Origin: Clostridium rhizosphaerae
GTDB taxonomy: Bacteria > Bacillota > Clostridia > Clostridiales > Clostridiaceae
Reading direction: 5' to 3'
DNA: 64,000 bases
Assembly: GCF_016765585.1 (NCBI RefSeq)
Contig: NZ_JAESWC010000004.1
Span: 1-64,000 of the forward strand
The position numbers and the translations under genes are program-made. This document shows, one piece after another, positions 44,401 to 54,052 of this stretch. The stretch's first letter is position 1. The number at the start of each line of letters is the position of its first letter. The notes under the pieces are model-generated. The model was given only the letters and a program-made list of their open reading frames with translations. It made no database searches and had not been told where the DNA came from.

Positions 44401-47400
44401 AAGCAATCTCAAATACTCTGTTTACATTGCTCATCTCACTATATTTTCTAGCTGTTTCTATAGCCTCTTCTTTTGAATCAGTTACTGCTGTTATGAAAGC
44501 TATTTTAATCGTTTCTCCTGATTTTATTTTTATCCTTCGTCTTATACTTATAATTGGATCTAGAACTGCTCCCACAGTATTTTTAAGAGGTGCATCGTTT
44601 TCCATTACAAGAGGATTTGATGTGTCTCTCCCTCTTCCAAGAAAATTCGCTCTGCTTGTTTCATACTGCAAGCTTCCAATTGTCTCCCCACCCAATACTG
44701 CAGTAGTTTGAACTAAATGAGGCTTCTTCTGTCCTTTTGCTCTTGGTCTTCTATTTGCAATAATGCAGCCAGGATTATCTATAAATTCTGTTTTAATAAA
44801 CAAATTACTGAAAGCTGGATGAACAATATCAGCATTATAAGGTGCCAGAGTGACTTCGCAGTAGCTTGTTATTTCAACGATTCGTTCATGCTCACTGCGA
44901 TTTGTAATAGATATCCTTCTTACTTCTGCATTATCCTCATGCGATACAGCTACTTCTGTATTTGTTGTTAAGTTTCCATCTTTTCTTCTAAATTCAGCTT
45001 TATCAAGAGAAAAAACAGTCTTATAATCCTCTCCTTCTGATTTACACGGCTCATAAGCAGCACTCCAGTACTCATTTGAATTTAAATTTTTAATATAAAA
45101 AAACATGCCTGTATTGTCTAAGGTAACGTCCTCTTTCCACCTGTATACAGTCATATCTTCAAGCTTCCCATAGCCGCTGCCGCTGTTTGTTATCATAACT
45201 GAATAACTTCCGTTGGATAGCAAATGTGCTTCTGGAATTTCTGTTTTAGCTGTATCGAAGCTCCTGGATGCCATGTTTTGTTTTTCACTTGATAGATCAA
45301 TAACTTCAAACTTTTGCTCTCTATCGTATACAACTCTTTTGGGTACTCTTTCCTGAAGCAGTAGTTCCGTAGCCTTAACAATAGGTATTCTATGAAATCT
45401 TTCCTGTAAAATATTTTTATTTAGTGCATTGTTTAAAGCCATAAAACTCATTCCTTCATGGTGAACCATGAAACATTTTATAACAGCCTTCTTTTTCCCT
45501 TTGGAAAGTCTTTCCTTTGTATAATCTACAGCTTCATAAAAACCATATTTTCCTTCCATACCTTCATCTATTAATCTATTGATGTTATTTAAAGCACCCT
45601 CTCTGTCAATCTGCAGCGTCATGACAGTAGAATAAGGAGATATAACAAGTTCATTTGAAAGACCTCTTTTGAGTCCTATACCAGGAACACCAAAGGCTTT
45701 ATACTGGTAATTTAAAGCTGGGTCAAAAGTATTATATGCTGATTCAGAAATTCCCCATGGTACATTTCTGTCTCTTGCATATCTCTTTTGACCGTCAATT
45801 ACAGCTCTGTAAGTTTCATCGAGCAAAGTATCGGGATAATTTTTCATAATTAACAGCGGCATAAAGTACTCAAACATAGTTCCGCTCCAAGAAACTAATC
45901 CCTTGCTTTTACCCATTAAGGTCATTGCTCTGCTTAACCTAAACCAGTGTTTTTGCTCAACATCACCTTTTGCTATAGCAATAAAGCTTGCTTGTCGTGA
46001 TTCCGAAGCCAGCAGGTCATAATGAGAATTTCCAAGACTGTCTTTTTCTATATCATAACCAATAGCAAAAAGCTGGCGTTTTTTATCATAAAGCATTGAA
46101 AAATCTGTAGAATGAGCCATAGCATCAAGTCTGTTTCTTAAATTATCTATCTTATTTAGAATTTTATCTATCTCAGTCTTACTATTATTAATAAGCATAG
46201 AAATCTGTTCAAGCCATTCAGTTTCAGTTTTTTCCTTGCTGCTTCTATTAAGATTAAGTTCTATTTCCCGGAAAATCTTATCTAACTCTTTATTAAATTC
46301 CTTAATATTTATGCTGTTTGTTATCATATTAAGCTTTTCTGCCAAGCTTTTCATATTATCCGGACTTTCAATAATAATATCAGACCATGGCAAAAGCTTC
46401 TGAAGTTCTCCTAAATACTTTGTAACAGAATGTTTGGCTTTAGAAATCCAATACAACCCCTGCATTCCTTTAATCTTTTCCACTTCAATTAACTTGCCCC
46501 AAACATCCATAAGAATTCTTTTAAAGGCTGCTGCATTTACGTCAGATGCCTTAATATCCTTTATAGTATTTGAAAAAAACTCTTTAATGTCAGCAGAATC
46601 TTCTATTTCTTCATTACATAGCTCAAGAATATCACAAAGTCCAATAAATTTTTCTCTATTTATAAGAGGATTATTAATATACTCATTCAACCCTTCTGAA
46701 GTAAGCATTAAGTATCCCACTAAATTACCGCTGTCAACTGTTGAAATATATCTTGGGTACAGCGGCTCTTTTGTAATAGTGTCATACCAATTATAAAAAT
46801 GGCCTTTATATCTTGTCAGATTCTCCATACTTGTTAGTATCTTATCTACTCTTTCTGCGGCTTCAAGTATACCAATATATCCAAGATCAAAGGCTGATAA
46901 AGCAGATGTAAAGCTCATTCCCATATTAGTAGGGGAGGTCCTGTGAGCTGCACCATTGGGCGGATCCTCCTGATAGTTATCTGGTGCCAGATAGTTATTT
47001 TCTTCGTTAACAAAATCGTCAAAATACGCCCAGGTTTTTCTGCTTAACCTTCTAAGTATATTTTGCTGCTCAGAATTTAATTCAGAAGCTCTATGTTTTA
47101 TATCTTTGCTTATATAGTAGGCTAATATCGGACTAACTCCCCAAATAAAGCAGGAAGGCAGCATTAAAAGCCCACTGTTTAGAGAATTATTAAAAGCTAA
47201 CATTAATATCAATAGAGCAATAATACTTGCTGGCCACATGGTTAATATAAAGTTCTTCAGCTTCTTTCCAAGCCCAGCCTCTACATCTGCTGCTGTCTGC
47301 CATTCCAAAAGATGCTTTTTACTTATACTTAATCTGTAAATTGTTCTAAAAACTGCATCAACCATCAAGTAAGCTTGATAAGGGAGAAAACAAAATATCA

Positions 47401-50065
47401 AAAACAACTGTTCAATTGCAAGCTTTGCATTTCCTATTCTACCTGACAAGCTTATTCCCTTAATAGGAGATACTACAGCTTCAGACACATCAAAAAGTAT
47501 CGGGCAAACTATAGCAAGTAAAGCAATAATTATCCATTCATCACTGCGCGGGAGTATCCAAAAGGACAAACTTATCAATATTATAAGTGACGGTGCTAGT
47601 AAGCTTCTTCTTAAATTATCAAAAATCTTCCACCTTGAGATTAAATTTAAAATGGACTTTTTAGTAATCCATTTAATTATCTGCCAATCTCCTCTTACCC
47701 ATCTGTGGAGCCTCATAGAACTTGAATTATAGTAAGCAGGGTAGCCATCTATAAGTTCAACATCTGTTACTAAAGCGGTTCTTACATATGAGCCCTCCAG
47801 TAAGTCATGACTTAGAACTGTATTTTCTGGTATTTCATCCTTAAGCATATAATTAAATGTATCTACATCATAGATGCCCTTGCCTGTGAAGATACCTTCA
47901 CAGAACAAATCCTGATAAACATCAGATACTGCAGTAGTATACATATCAATACCAGTCTCACCTGAAAAAATCTTAGAAAACATAGTTTTATTTGCAGCTA
48001 TACTTCCTACACTTACTCTTGGCTGCATTAATCCATATCCTCTAAGCACTCGCTTATTTTTATAGTCTATCCTAGGTCTATTAAGTACATGCCCCATTGC
48101 TCCTACAAGCTTTTTAGCGATATCTCTTGGCAATTCAGTATCCGCATCTAAAGTTATTACAAACTTTACATTTTTAAGTGTTTTTATATCTCCGCTGATT
48201 ATATTGTAGCTGGTACTTTTATCTCCTCTTAAAAGGAAATTAAACTCCATAAGCTTTCCGCGTTTTCTCTCCCAGCCAAGCCATAGACCTTCCTTCTCAT
48301 TGTATTGCCTGTATCTGTTTAAAAAAAAGAAAATATCTTTATTATCTTTTGAATACTTTTCATTTAGGGCTTTTATATCCGAGAGTGCTGCCTCTACTAT
48401 TTTATTGTCATTTTCTTCATGCTCTGACTTGCTGTCTTTAAAGTCTCCTAAAAGAGCATAGTAAAGATTCTTTTCTTGGTTAGCTAAGTAATATACCTCA
48501 ATATCGCTAATTAAATCATGTGCCCGTTCTTCATTATTAATTATCGTAGGAATAACTACAACAGTACTGTATTCTTCTGGTATACCTTCTCTATATTCCA
48601 TCTTAGGTATAAACCTTGGAGCAGATAAATGATTAATACTCCAGTTAAATATAGATATAACAATTTCGCTGCAAGGTATTAATACAGCTAAAAAACAAAT
48701 AAAATATATAGTTCCTGATATATTATTGTTTTCTAACCTCACAATACTTAGAACTAGTATGCATAATAATACTGTGATTAATATTATTGTACCTATGTAA
48801 AAAATATCATTTTTATTCTTTGTAATTTTTTTTGTACTTCCATGTCCTATTTCTCTGTAGTTGAGGGCAGACTTTAAGTTTTTTACGCCTTCATCTATTA
48901 AGTAAAAGCCTATGTGTTTTTCATAATCTATATCTGAAGAACAATTTTCAGCACACTCTAATGCCTTTTTTGCAACAATAGCCTCTTCTATATTAATGCG
49001 CTTTGCAAGCTTTTCTATCTTATGCCTGTAATAATCTCTTGATTCAAAATCCATAGCCTCATATATCTTTTCTGGATCTTGTCTTAAAATTCTTTCTACA
49101 TAGCTTAATTTTTCAAAAGCTTCTCTCCAGTTAAGAGCTCCCATCTGTCTTATGCTTGTTATAGAATTTCCTATTGAAATCTGAAAAGCTGTTTGTTTTT
49201 GATGTTCATCAGCTATCATTTTCTCAGCAGTTGTCTGCTGAAATTCTAATTTTTCTTCAATCCAACTGTAAGCTTTCTGATTATCAACGCCATTATCTCT
49301 TAAAACTTTTAAAAGCCTTTCCACAAAATGTACATTAAGTCTTTCGCTTATTTGAAGTAATTCTTTTACTTTTTCATCAAGTAAATCATCATTTTCCTCA
49401 TTAAGAATTTTTTCTGCTATTGCATCTGCCCGTTTCTTTTCCTCTTGTGCAAACATAATACTGCAGGCTATCTTGCTTATATTTTGAATTAATGCAATTC
49501 TAATCATAATAGGCAGTGCCCATAGCTCTCCCATAGTAAGCATTGTATTGCTTTGATAAGCATTTAAAAAAGTTTCAACACTATCTTCCTCAACTCTACC
49601 ATCTGTATGTGATACAAGCTCTACAGCTAAATGATAAATCCTTGGATAACCTTTTAATATTCCTTTTTTTATAACAGGAAGACCTTTATAGTAGGAGACT
49701 GGCATGTTATGCTTTATATCCTTATATTCCTTTTCAATCAAATATAGGTTATCAAGCATCCATTCTGCTGCTGGAGCCACTTCTCTTTTACTTTTTGCTT
49801 CTTTATCTATGTACTCATAAGTCTTTAATATTTCATCATAACTTCTATCTAAACTTTTCATTAATTTTCTTCTGCAGTCTGACTTTCTTGTAATCTTTGA
49901 GTAATATTGAGAAATTTCGTAAGCATGTTTTTCAAGTTCTTCTTTATTCACGCTTATCGTTGGAACATCCTCCATTAAATTATGTTCATCGTCATTCCTG
50001 TTATTTAAAAGCCTATAAATAATTAAGGCTAAAATAATTAAGGCTGCTGTGTATATATAGAACAT
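41420..50065 (-). CDS. cyclic beta-1,2-glucan synthase-like protein (GT84/GH94)
   Basis: A 2881-residue multidomain membrane protein of the NdvB/Cgs type. N-terminal anchor (residues 1-20), a long helical region, a membrane pair (about 425-480), then a GT84 domain with VITLDADTELPRD, GIFTGKGIYDVDTF and LHRWVRGDWQ. Several membrane helices follow up to about 960. A glycoamylase-like domain (about 1350-1560, WSGTMFEYFMPLL, GISESAYN) and the GH94 region follow, the latter with GDWNDG (about 2565) as catalytic Asp site. The synthase links glucose from UDP-glucose; the GH94 part controls chain length by phosphorolysis. It is known best in Proteobacteria; large relatives occur in clostridia. It is the largest gene of the window and monocistronic. 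Confidence 0.88.
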   Translation of the reverse strand: MFYIYTAALIILALIIYRLLNNRNDDEHNLMEDVPTISVNKEELEKHAYEISQYYSKITRKSDCRRKLMKSLDRSYDEILKTYEYIDKEAKSKREVAPAAEWMLDNLYLIEKEYKDIKHNMPVSYYKGLPVIKKGILKGYPRIYHLAVELVSHTDGRVEEDSVETFLNAYQSNTMLTMGELWALPIMIRIALIQNISKIACSIMFAQEEKKRADAIAEKILNEENDDLLDEKVKELLQISERLNVHFVERLLKVLRDNGVDNQKAYSWIEEKLEFQQTTAEKMIADEHQKQTAFQISIGNSITSIRQMGALNWREAFEKLSYVERILRQDPEKIYEAMDFESRDYYRHKIEKLAKRINIEEAIVAKKALECAENCSSDIDYEKHIGFYLIDEGVKNLKSALNYREIGHGSTKKITKNKNDIFYIGTIILITVLLCILVLSIVRLENNNISGTIYFICFLAVLIPCSEIVISIFNWSINHLSAPRFIPKMEYREGIPEEYSTVVVIPTIINNEERAHDLISDIEVYYLANQEKNLYYALLGDFKDSKSEHEENDNKIVEAALSDIKALNEKYSKDNKDIFFFLNRYRQYNEKEGLWLGWERKRGKLMEFNFLLRGDKSTSYNIISGDIKTLKNVKFVITLDADTELPRDIAKKLVGAMGHVLNRPRIDYKNKRVLRGYGLMQPRVSVGSIAANKTMFSKIFSGETGIDMYTTAVSDVYQDLFCEGIFTGKGIYDVDTFNYMLKDEIPENTVLSHDLLEGSYVRTALVTDVELIDGYPAYYNSSSMRLHRWVRGDWQIIKWITKKSILNLISRWKIFDNLRRSLLAPSLIILISLSFWILPRSDEWIIIALLAIVCPILFDVSEAVVSPIKGISLSGRIGNAKLAIEQLFLIFCFLPYQAYLMVDAVFRTIYRLSISKKHLLEWQTAADVEAGLGKKLKNFILTMWPASIIALLILMLAFNNSLNSGLLMLPSCFIWGVSPILAYYISKDIKHRASELNSEQQNILRRLSRKTWAYFDDFVNEENNYLAPDNYQEDPPNGAAHRTSPTNMGMSFTSALSAFDLGYIGILEAAERVDKILTSMENLTRYKGHFYNWYDTITKEPLYPRYISTVDSGNLVGYLMLTSEGLNEYINNPLINREKFIGLCDILELCNEEIEDSADIKEFFSNTIKDIKASDVNAAAFKRILMDVWGKLIEVEKIKGMQGLYWISKAKHSVTKYLGELQKLLPWSDIIIESPDNMKSLAEKLNMITNSINIKEFNKELDKIFREIELNLNRSSKEKTETEWLEQISMLINNSKTEIDKILNKIDNLRNRLDAMAHSTDFSMLYDKKRQLFAIGYDIEKDSLGNSHYDLLASESRQASFIAIAKGDVEQKHWFRLSRAMTLMGKSKGLVSWSGTMFEYFMPLLIMKNYPDTLLDETYRAVIDGQKRYARDRNVPWGISESAYNTFDPALNYQYKAFGVPGIGLKRGLSNELVISPYSTVMTLQIDREGALNNINRLIDEGMEGKYGFYEAVDYTKERLSKGKKKAVIKCFMVHHEGMSFMALNNALNKNILQERFHRIPIVKATELLLQERVPKRVVYDREQKFEVIDLSSEKQNMASRSFDTAKTEIPEAHLLSNGSYSVMITNSGSGYGKLEDMTVYRWKEDVTLDNTGMFFYIKNLNSNEYWSAAYEPCKSEGEDYKTVFSLDKAEFRRKDGNLTTNTEVAVSHEDNAEVRRISITNRSEHERIVEITSYCEVTLAPYNADIVHPAFSNLFIKTEFIDNPGCIIANRRPRAKGQKKPHLVQTTAVLGGETIGSLQYETSRANFLGRGRDTSNPLVMENDAPLKNTVGAVLDPIISIRRRIKIKSGETIKIAFITAVTDSKEEAIETARKYSEMSNVNRVFEIAWTQTQVEMKYLNIKSAQANLYQHMSSKILFLNSSLRKREELIKSIKKSQPALWSYGISGDLPILLLIIRGEKDLDLVRQLLKAHEYLNIKGLKVDFVIINLQNTLYTQPLQDSIRDLISSSHVRDKQNKPGGVFLHSKGTMAVEDVEFVTSIARLVIDGDRGSLVQQIKEEESAESNLKPLQNTEENYTSAQVNFSHSHLEYFNGYGGFDTEKDRYTIILKDYINTPAPWINVISNREFGFHVSESGNSYTWYKNSRENKITPWSNDPVTDPTSEALYLRDETTGKLWSITPKPIRDEGQYLVEHGFGYSNFKHTAYGITGEATYFVPIDESVKLGIIKLKNNTEKERKLSITYYAQLVLGVYPQQTAQYISTYIDKNNKFIYAQNPYSEHFGKDFAYLKLSGGDETSFTGDRKEFLGRGGRIESPEALKYEEFSNNIGSGYDPCMVCSTKVTIKAGEEANIIVMLGQKDNFEYIETITESFSNLERVEEKLIEVKNFWKDLLHRVQVKTPDKTMDIMLNGWLMYQTLSCRYWSRTAFYQSGGAIGFRDQLQDVMAIGYLEPNFIREHIIHSASRQFIEGDVQHWWHPVVNSGIRTRFSDDLLWLPYVTIDYIKNTGDYSILDETSSYLIDEPLKEGEDERYKITPASSETGTIYEHCIKAIEISLRFGSHNIPLMGSGDWNDGMSTVGNRGRGESIWLGWFLYSILDNFKDICLHKKDEKRAEKYKDMQEFIRENLEKHAWDGGWYRRAYFDDGTPLGSYENDECQIDSLSQSWAVISGAGKRSRIEEAMEALERHLIKEDKGMVLLLTPAFNNSTLEPGYIKGYIAGVRENGGQYTHAATWVALAMAKLGYGHKAWRSYHMINPINHAKSHLEAERYKVEPYVMTADVYTTEGHEGRGGWSWYTGASGWMYRVGIEGILGLKQVSGKGFTIEPAVPKEWNEYQIYYKKDNCIYNIEVKRGEGNKIYLDGKPLEANIVPYLESGEHVVEVII

Positions 50066-50150
50066 TCCATCCTCTCCTTATCTTTTATAGCATAATTTAG
50101 TATGCCCGAGAGGAATAAATATTATTAATATTGAATGTATAATCAAACAA

Positions 50151-50172
50151 AAAAATCCCTCACGGGATTTTT
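50151..50172 (-). terminator. terminator of lysA
   Basis: AAAATCCC and GGGATTTT with a 3-4 base loop and flanking A/T runs, between lysA and the glucan synthase gene. Confidence 0.85.
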
Positions 50173-50228
50173 CAGTAGCAGACTAAAAATAGTATAATAT
50201 TAAATTATTCTTTATTATTTTTATATTC

Positions 50229-51527
50229 TTACATGGATATCTCATTAGCTATAACTTCCTCATAGCTTTGTCTTTTGCAGATTAGTTTAGATTTTCCTTC
50301 ACTTACAAACACCACTGCTGCTTTTGGAATCTTATTATAGTTGCTGGACATTGAGTATCCATATGCACCAGTGGACAGCACTGCCAAAATATCACCGCTC
50401 TCTACTCTGGGAATCTGAACATCACTTAAAAGTATATCTCCAGATTCGCAGCATTTTCCTGATATTGTAACAGTTTCCTTACTAATATCTTCTACTCTAT
50501 TAGCAATAACGCATTCATACTCGGCCTTATAGAGTGCAGGTCTTATATTATCAGTCATACCGCCATCCACCGACACATATTTTCTTACCTCAGGAATTTC
50601 TTTTATGGATCCTACAGTATAAAGTGTAGTTCCCGCTTTCCCTATAATAGATCTTCCAGGCTCAATTGTTAAACTTGGCAATTTGATGCCTAATTCTTCA
50701 GAAGTCTTATCAGCTTTATTTATTATCGCTCTGCAAAATTCTTCTATACTTCTTGGGTTATCACCTTTTCTATAGTGTATTCCAAAACCGCCGCCTAAAT
50801 CTAATTCTTTTATTTCATAGTCTAATTCTTCATTAATACTTGCAATTAAGCTCATCATAACTTCTATGGCATCTTCATAAGGAGTTATATCAAAAATTTG
50901 AGAACCAATATGACAGTGAAGTCCGATTAATTCTATATTAGGCAGCTCAATAGCTTTTTTTACAGCATCCAATGTGTTATTGTTCAAAATTGTAAAGCCA
51001 AATTTTGAATCTATCTGCCCTGTTCTAATGTAATCATGAGTATGTGCTTCAATTCCTGGAGTTATTCTTAATAGTATTTGCTGAGTTTTATTATATAGAG
51101 CTGCTATTTCATTAATCTTTTCTATTTCATAAAAATTATCTACTACAAATTTTCCTACTCCACTTCTTATTCCCATATCTATTTCTTCGATAGTTTTATT
51201 GTTTCCGTGGAAATAAACTTTATCTAGCGGGAATCCGCTCTTAATAGCTGTATACAATTCACCACCTGACACAACATCCAGGCATAACCCCTCAGCTTTT
51301 ATAAGCTGGCACATAGCTAGTGTCAAAAATGCCTTTCCTGCATAAGCAACTCTGTTATTTCTCTCCTGAAGCTTAAAGGCCTTAAAATATCTTCTGCACT
51401 TTTCCCTTACAAAAGCTTCATCTATTACATAAAGCGGAGTAGAATATTCATTCGCTAGATCTACAGTGTTAACACCACCTATGTAAAGATTATTGTCTCT
51501 TACCTCGGTTGTTCCAAAAAACTCCAT
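50229..51527 (-). CDS. lysA: diaminopimelate decarboxylase
   Basis: A 432-residue fold-III PLP enzyme that converts meso-diaminopimelate to lysine. The PLP lysine is in AYAGKAFL (about residue 65). Other signs are the HGNNKT loop, HCHIGSQI, the glycine-rich phosphate site ELDLGGGFGIHY, EPGRSI, and the catalytic Cys in GKCCESGDIL. The C-terminal beta-domain ends GAYGYSMSSNYNK. It lies downstream of lysC on the same strand but separated by 829 bases of palindromic DNA, so joint transcription is uncertain. ATG follows AGGAGGTGTATT. Confidence 0.96.
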   Translation of the reverse strand: MEFFGTTEVRDNNLYIGGVNTVDLANEYSTPLYVIDEAFVREKCRRYFKAFKLQERNNRVAYAGKAFLTLAMCQLIKAEGLCLDVVSGGELYTAIKSGFPLDKVYFHGNNKTIEEIDMGIRSGVGKFVVDNFYEIEKINEIAALYNKTQQILLRITPGIEAHTHDYIRTGQIDSKFGFTILNNNTLDAVKKAIELPNIELIGLHCHIGSQIFDITPYEDAIEVMMSLIASINEELDYEIKELDLGGGFGIHYRKGDNPRSIEEFCRAIINKADKTSEELGIKLPSLTIEPGRSIIGKAGTTLYTVGSIKEIPEVRKYVSVDGGMTDNIRPALYKAEYECVIANRVEDISKETVTISGKCCESGDILLSDVQIPRVESGDILAVLSTGAYGYSMSSNYNKIPKAAVVFVSEGKSKLICKRQSYEEVIANEISM

Positions 51528-51600
51528 AATACACCTCCTAATAAAATTGCAACCTAAAATAGCCGCAGGCTTTTCTTTAAAGTCCGCATGGCTTTGCGTT

Positions 51601-51709
51601 GAAAATAATATATAATCTTAGTGAGTACTTTGCGACTGTTCTAAGGTTCGTGAAGTCATAAAACCAAGAACATCAGCAAAGTACTCAATTAATCTTATAT
51701 ATTATTTTC
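51601..51709. repeat. palindromic repeat, family C short copy
   Basis: GAAAATAATATATAATCTTA and GAGTACTTTGC at the left pair with GCAAAGTACTC and TAAGATTATATATTATTTTC-like sequence at the right (51676-51709). The inner arms TGTTCTAAGGTT and AACCAAGAACA continue the pairing. No coding potential. It shares its arm pattern with the longer element at 52053. Confidence 0.75.
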
Positions 51710-52052
51710 TACACTGCCCTACATACTTTTATGCAAGCCTATAACAATTTTGTTGTTCGCTAGTTAATCAGTTTAAATATTCGGCTTTGTTAAAAGCAAG
51801 TAATGATCATTTTATGATTCGTATATTTATATATACGCCTATAAAAATATTTAAATATTTACTGCAATCATGCTGGTTTGCAGTAAATTTGCTTTCTATA
51901 ATATCAAAGAACATGCTCATATAAACACTGCTATTAAACAGTGTCAAATATTAATAGTTTTAATTATAGAAGCAATCGTCGAGTAAGTCGTATAAATATA
52001 TAATTATAATTGCGTATAAGATGCATAGGATGGATGTAAAGACCGAGAGCAG
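51710..52052. other. spacer with smaller inverted repeats
   Basis: No gene was seen. It contains CGTATATATA-type AT palindromes near 51830, a 6-bp CACTG/CAGTG hairpin near 51930, and TTGCTTTCTATAAT near 51890 that pairs with ATTATAGAAGCAA near 51965. These may be remains of further palindromic elements. Confidence 0.45.
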
Positions 52053-52303
52053 GTGTAGAAAATAATAATTTTAATTTGATTGATAACTTTGCCATGTTCT
52101 TGGTGAAGCAATGCTGAAAAGTTTAGAGCCTCTCCTCTGAGCAAGCTAAAAGTATCTTAAGTTTAGTGAAGTTTTTTTAAAGCCTGTGGTTATTAAAGTA
52201 ATAAGAAGTCAAAGCAAATTTATAGAGGCTCTTAACTTTTCGGCATTGCAAGCCTTAGAACATACTCAAAGTTATCATAAAGTAAAATATTATTTTCTGC
52301 ACT
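52053..52303. repeat. 251-bp palindromic repeat, family C long copy
   Basis: The left arm (52053-52134) begins GTGTAGAAAATAATAATTT and ends TTTAGAGCCTCT. The right arm (52224-52303) begins AGAGGCTCTTAACTTTTCGG and ends ATTATTTTCTGCAC. They pair along about 80 bases with scattered mismatches. The motifs GAAAATAATA, AACTTTGC and TGTTCTTGGT recur in the same order in the copy at 51601. Confidence 0.8.
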
Positions 52304-52356
52304 AGGCTCTAAGATCTTTACACCACAGCCTACGGAAATTTTATTTCGCAATTTAC

Positions 52357-53556
52357 TTATAGTTTAAATTCTTCAGCTATCAAATTAATAGCCTTAAGCT
52401 TATCTGCCTGTCTTATTGCACAGGTGATTCTTATCTCTGAAGTAGTTATCATTTTAACTAAGATGTTATTGCCGCTGAAAAGCTTAAACATCTTTGCTGC
52501 AACTCCAGAAGTTGTCTTCATTCCTATTCCTACTATTGAAAATTTGGTTATATCTTCATCTATGTTTATGCTGTTTTTGTCAGCATAATTCTTTACAATA
52601 CCAAGACATTCCTTTAAATCTTCCTTAGGTATTGTAAAAGATATATTTACTTTTTCATCTACTGGAGAAGTCTGACTTATCATATCTATGTTTATTCTTC
52701 TGCTTGCCAGTGCTTCAAAAAGATTTGAAAGCACATTAATATCGTTTGATATATTTTGAATTGTTACTGCTATGTCCTCATCACTGGTAGCCAGACCTGT
52801 TACTGGCTTGCTTTCCATATTCACATTTGTTACCTCCCTTATAACTGTCCCTTTTATATCACTATTGCTTAACCCAACATATATTGGTATTCCGTATTTC
52901 TGACCAAGCTCTACAGATCTGGAGTGCATAACCTGAGCACCTAAACTTGCAAGTTCCAGCATTTCCTCATAATCAATTTCACTAAGCTTTTTAGCCTTTA
53001 CATATTTTCTTGGATCTACGCTGTATATTCCATCTACATCAGTATATATCTCACATATCCCCTTTAGCTTAACTGCAATTGCTACGGCTGTTGTGTCTGA
53101 GCCTCCTCTTCCAAGCGTAGTTATATCACCCTCTTCATTTATACCTTGAAAGCCGGCGGCAATTACAATTTTACCTTCATCAATACTTTCTTTAATCTTA
53201 CTTTCATCAATATCATCAATAAGAGACTTTCCATACTGTCCACTTGTTCTAATGCCAATTTGATATGCAGTATAGCTTACTGCATCATGTCCTAAATCCT
53301 TCAGCGCCATAGCCAGTAGTGAAGATGAGATCATTTCCCCTGTAGAAAGAAGTGCGTCCAGCTCCCTTTTGTCAGGATTTCCTGTTACTTGCTTTGCTAA
53401 ATCTATCAAATCATCTGTAGTGTCTCCCATAGCAGAAACTACAACCACTAAGCTGTCTCCATTCATTTTTCTTTTTATTATACTTTGTGCTACCATCTTT
53501 ATTTTTTCAACTGTTCCGACGGAGCTTCCTCCATATTTTTGAACAACAATTGCCAT
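52357..53556 (-). CDS. lysC: aspartate kinase, lysine-regulated
   Basis: A 399-residue aspartokinase, first step of the lysine, methionine and threonine pathway. The kinase motif VQKYGGSSVG is at the N-terminus, with VSAMGDTTDDLI, GRGGSDTTAVA and DVDGIYSVDPR following. Two ACT domains occupy the last 140 residues (NISNDINVLSNLFEALASRRINIDMISQ and SIVGIGMKTTSGVAAKMFKLF), the site of feedback control. The lysine riboswitch in its leader adds control by lysine at the RNA level. ATG follows an AAAGGGGGC-type site. Downstream lies a long palindromic stretch and then lysA. Confidence 0.96.
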   Translation of the reverse strand: MAIVVQKYGGSSVGTVEKIKMVAQSIIKRKMNGDSLVVVVSAMGDTTDDLIDLAKQVTGNPDKRELDALLSTGEMISSSLLAMALKDLGHDAVSYTAYQIGIRTSGQYGKSLIDDIDESKIKESIDEGKIVIAAGFQGINEEGDITTLGRGGSDTTAVAIAVKLKGICEIYTDVDGIYSVDPRKYVKAKKLSEIDYEEMLELASLGAQVMHSRSVELGQKYGIPIYVGLSNSDIKGTVIREVTNVNMESKPVTGLATSDEDIAVTIQNISNDINVLSNLFEALASRRINIDMISQTSPVDEKVNISFTIPKEDLKECLGIVKNYADKNSINIDEDITKFSIVGIGMKTTSGVAAKMFKLFSGNNILVKMITTSEIRITCAIRQADKLKAINLIAEEFKL

Positions 53557-53604
53557 AATTATGCCCCCTTTTCAGTAGTAATATATTTTCATAAATAAAA
53601 AAAC

Positions 53605-53850
53605 AGCAAAAAGCAAATGCAGCAAAGGAACACCTTTGCTGCATTAATATACAATCTTACTGCAACTTGTGAACCTTGTAGCTCTCCACCAAATCTTTGA
53701 TGACAACCTTACATATATTCTATGCAAAGCCAGGAAAAATACTTGCAAAATATTTTTTCCTTCGGCTGCAACTCCTTTCATCATAAATCACAGCGTGCCC
53801 GCTTCTTATGACTACTCTTAGTTACAGCACCTCTACCCTAGGCGCCTATT
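53605..53850 (-). promoter_or_regulatory. lysine riboswitch (L box) with terminator
   Basis: The minus strand carries the conserved L-box pieces in order: TAGAGGTGC and AGAGTAGTC near the 5' end, AAAGGAGTTGCAGCCGAAGG, TTTCCTGGC, then GTTGTCATCAAAGA and GGTGGAGAGCTAC. It is followed by a perfect terminator hairpin (AATGCAGCAAAGG with CCTTTGCTGCATT) and a T-rich tail at 53605-53646. Lysine binding would terminate transcription ahead of lysC. Confidence 0.93.
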
Positions 53851-53950
53851 AAATTTAAAATTAACAATAAAGAATGAAGAATTATTCACTCTTGTCTTAT
53901 AATCTATCACAACACGTTATAATTTACAATAGTAAAATCTTTTTTTATGA

Positions 53951-54040
53951 GTCTATCTCAAAATAACTAAACCTAGCGTGGTATTTGAATGCGTAGAAAC
54001 ATTTGAGCACGCAGTAGGTTTAAGCTGTTTTTAGACAGCC
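53951..54040. repeat. 90-bp palindromic repeat, family A short copy
   Basis: It starts GTCTATCTCAAAATAACTAAAC, continues CTAGCGTGGTATTTGAAT and GTAGAAACATTTGAG, then ends GTAGGTTTAAGCTG with a TAGACAGCC tail. Both ends and the left arm match the element at 115-351, but the inner palindrome and most of the right arm are missing. It lies between the aminopeptidase stop codon and the L-box leader. Confidence 0.75.
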
Positions 54041-54052
54041 CCGCATTCTTCA

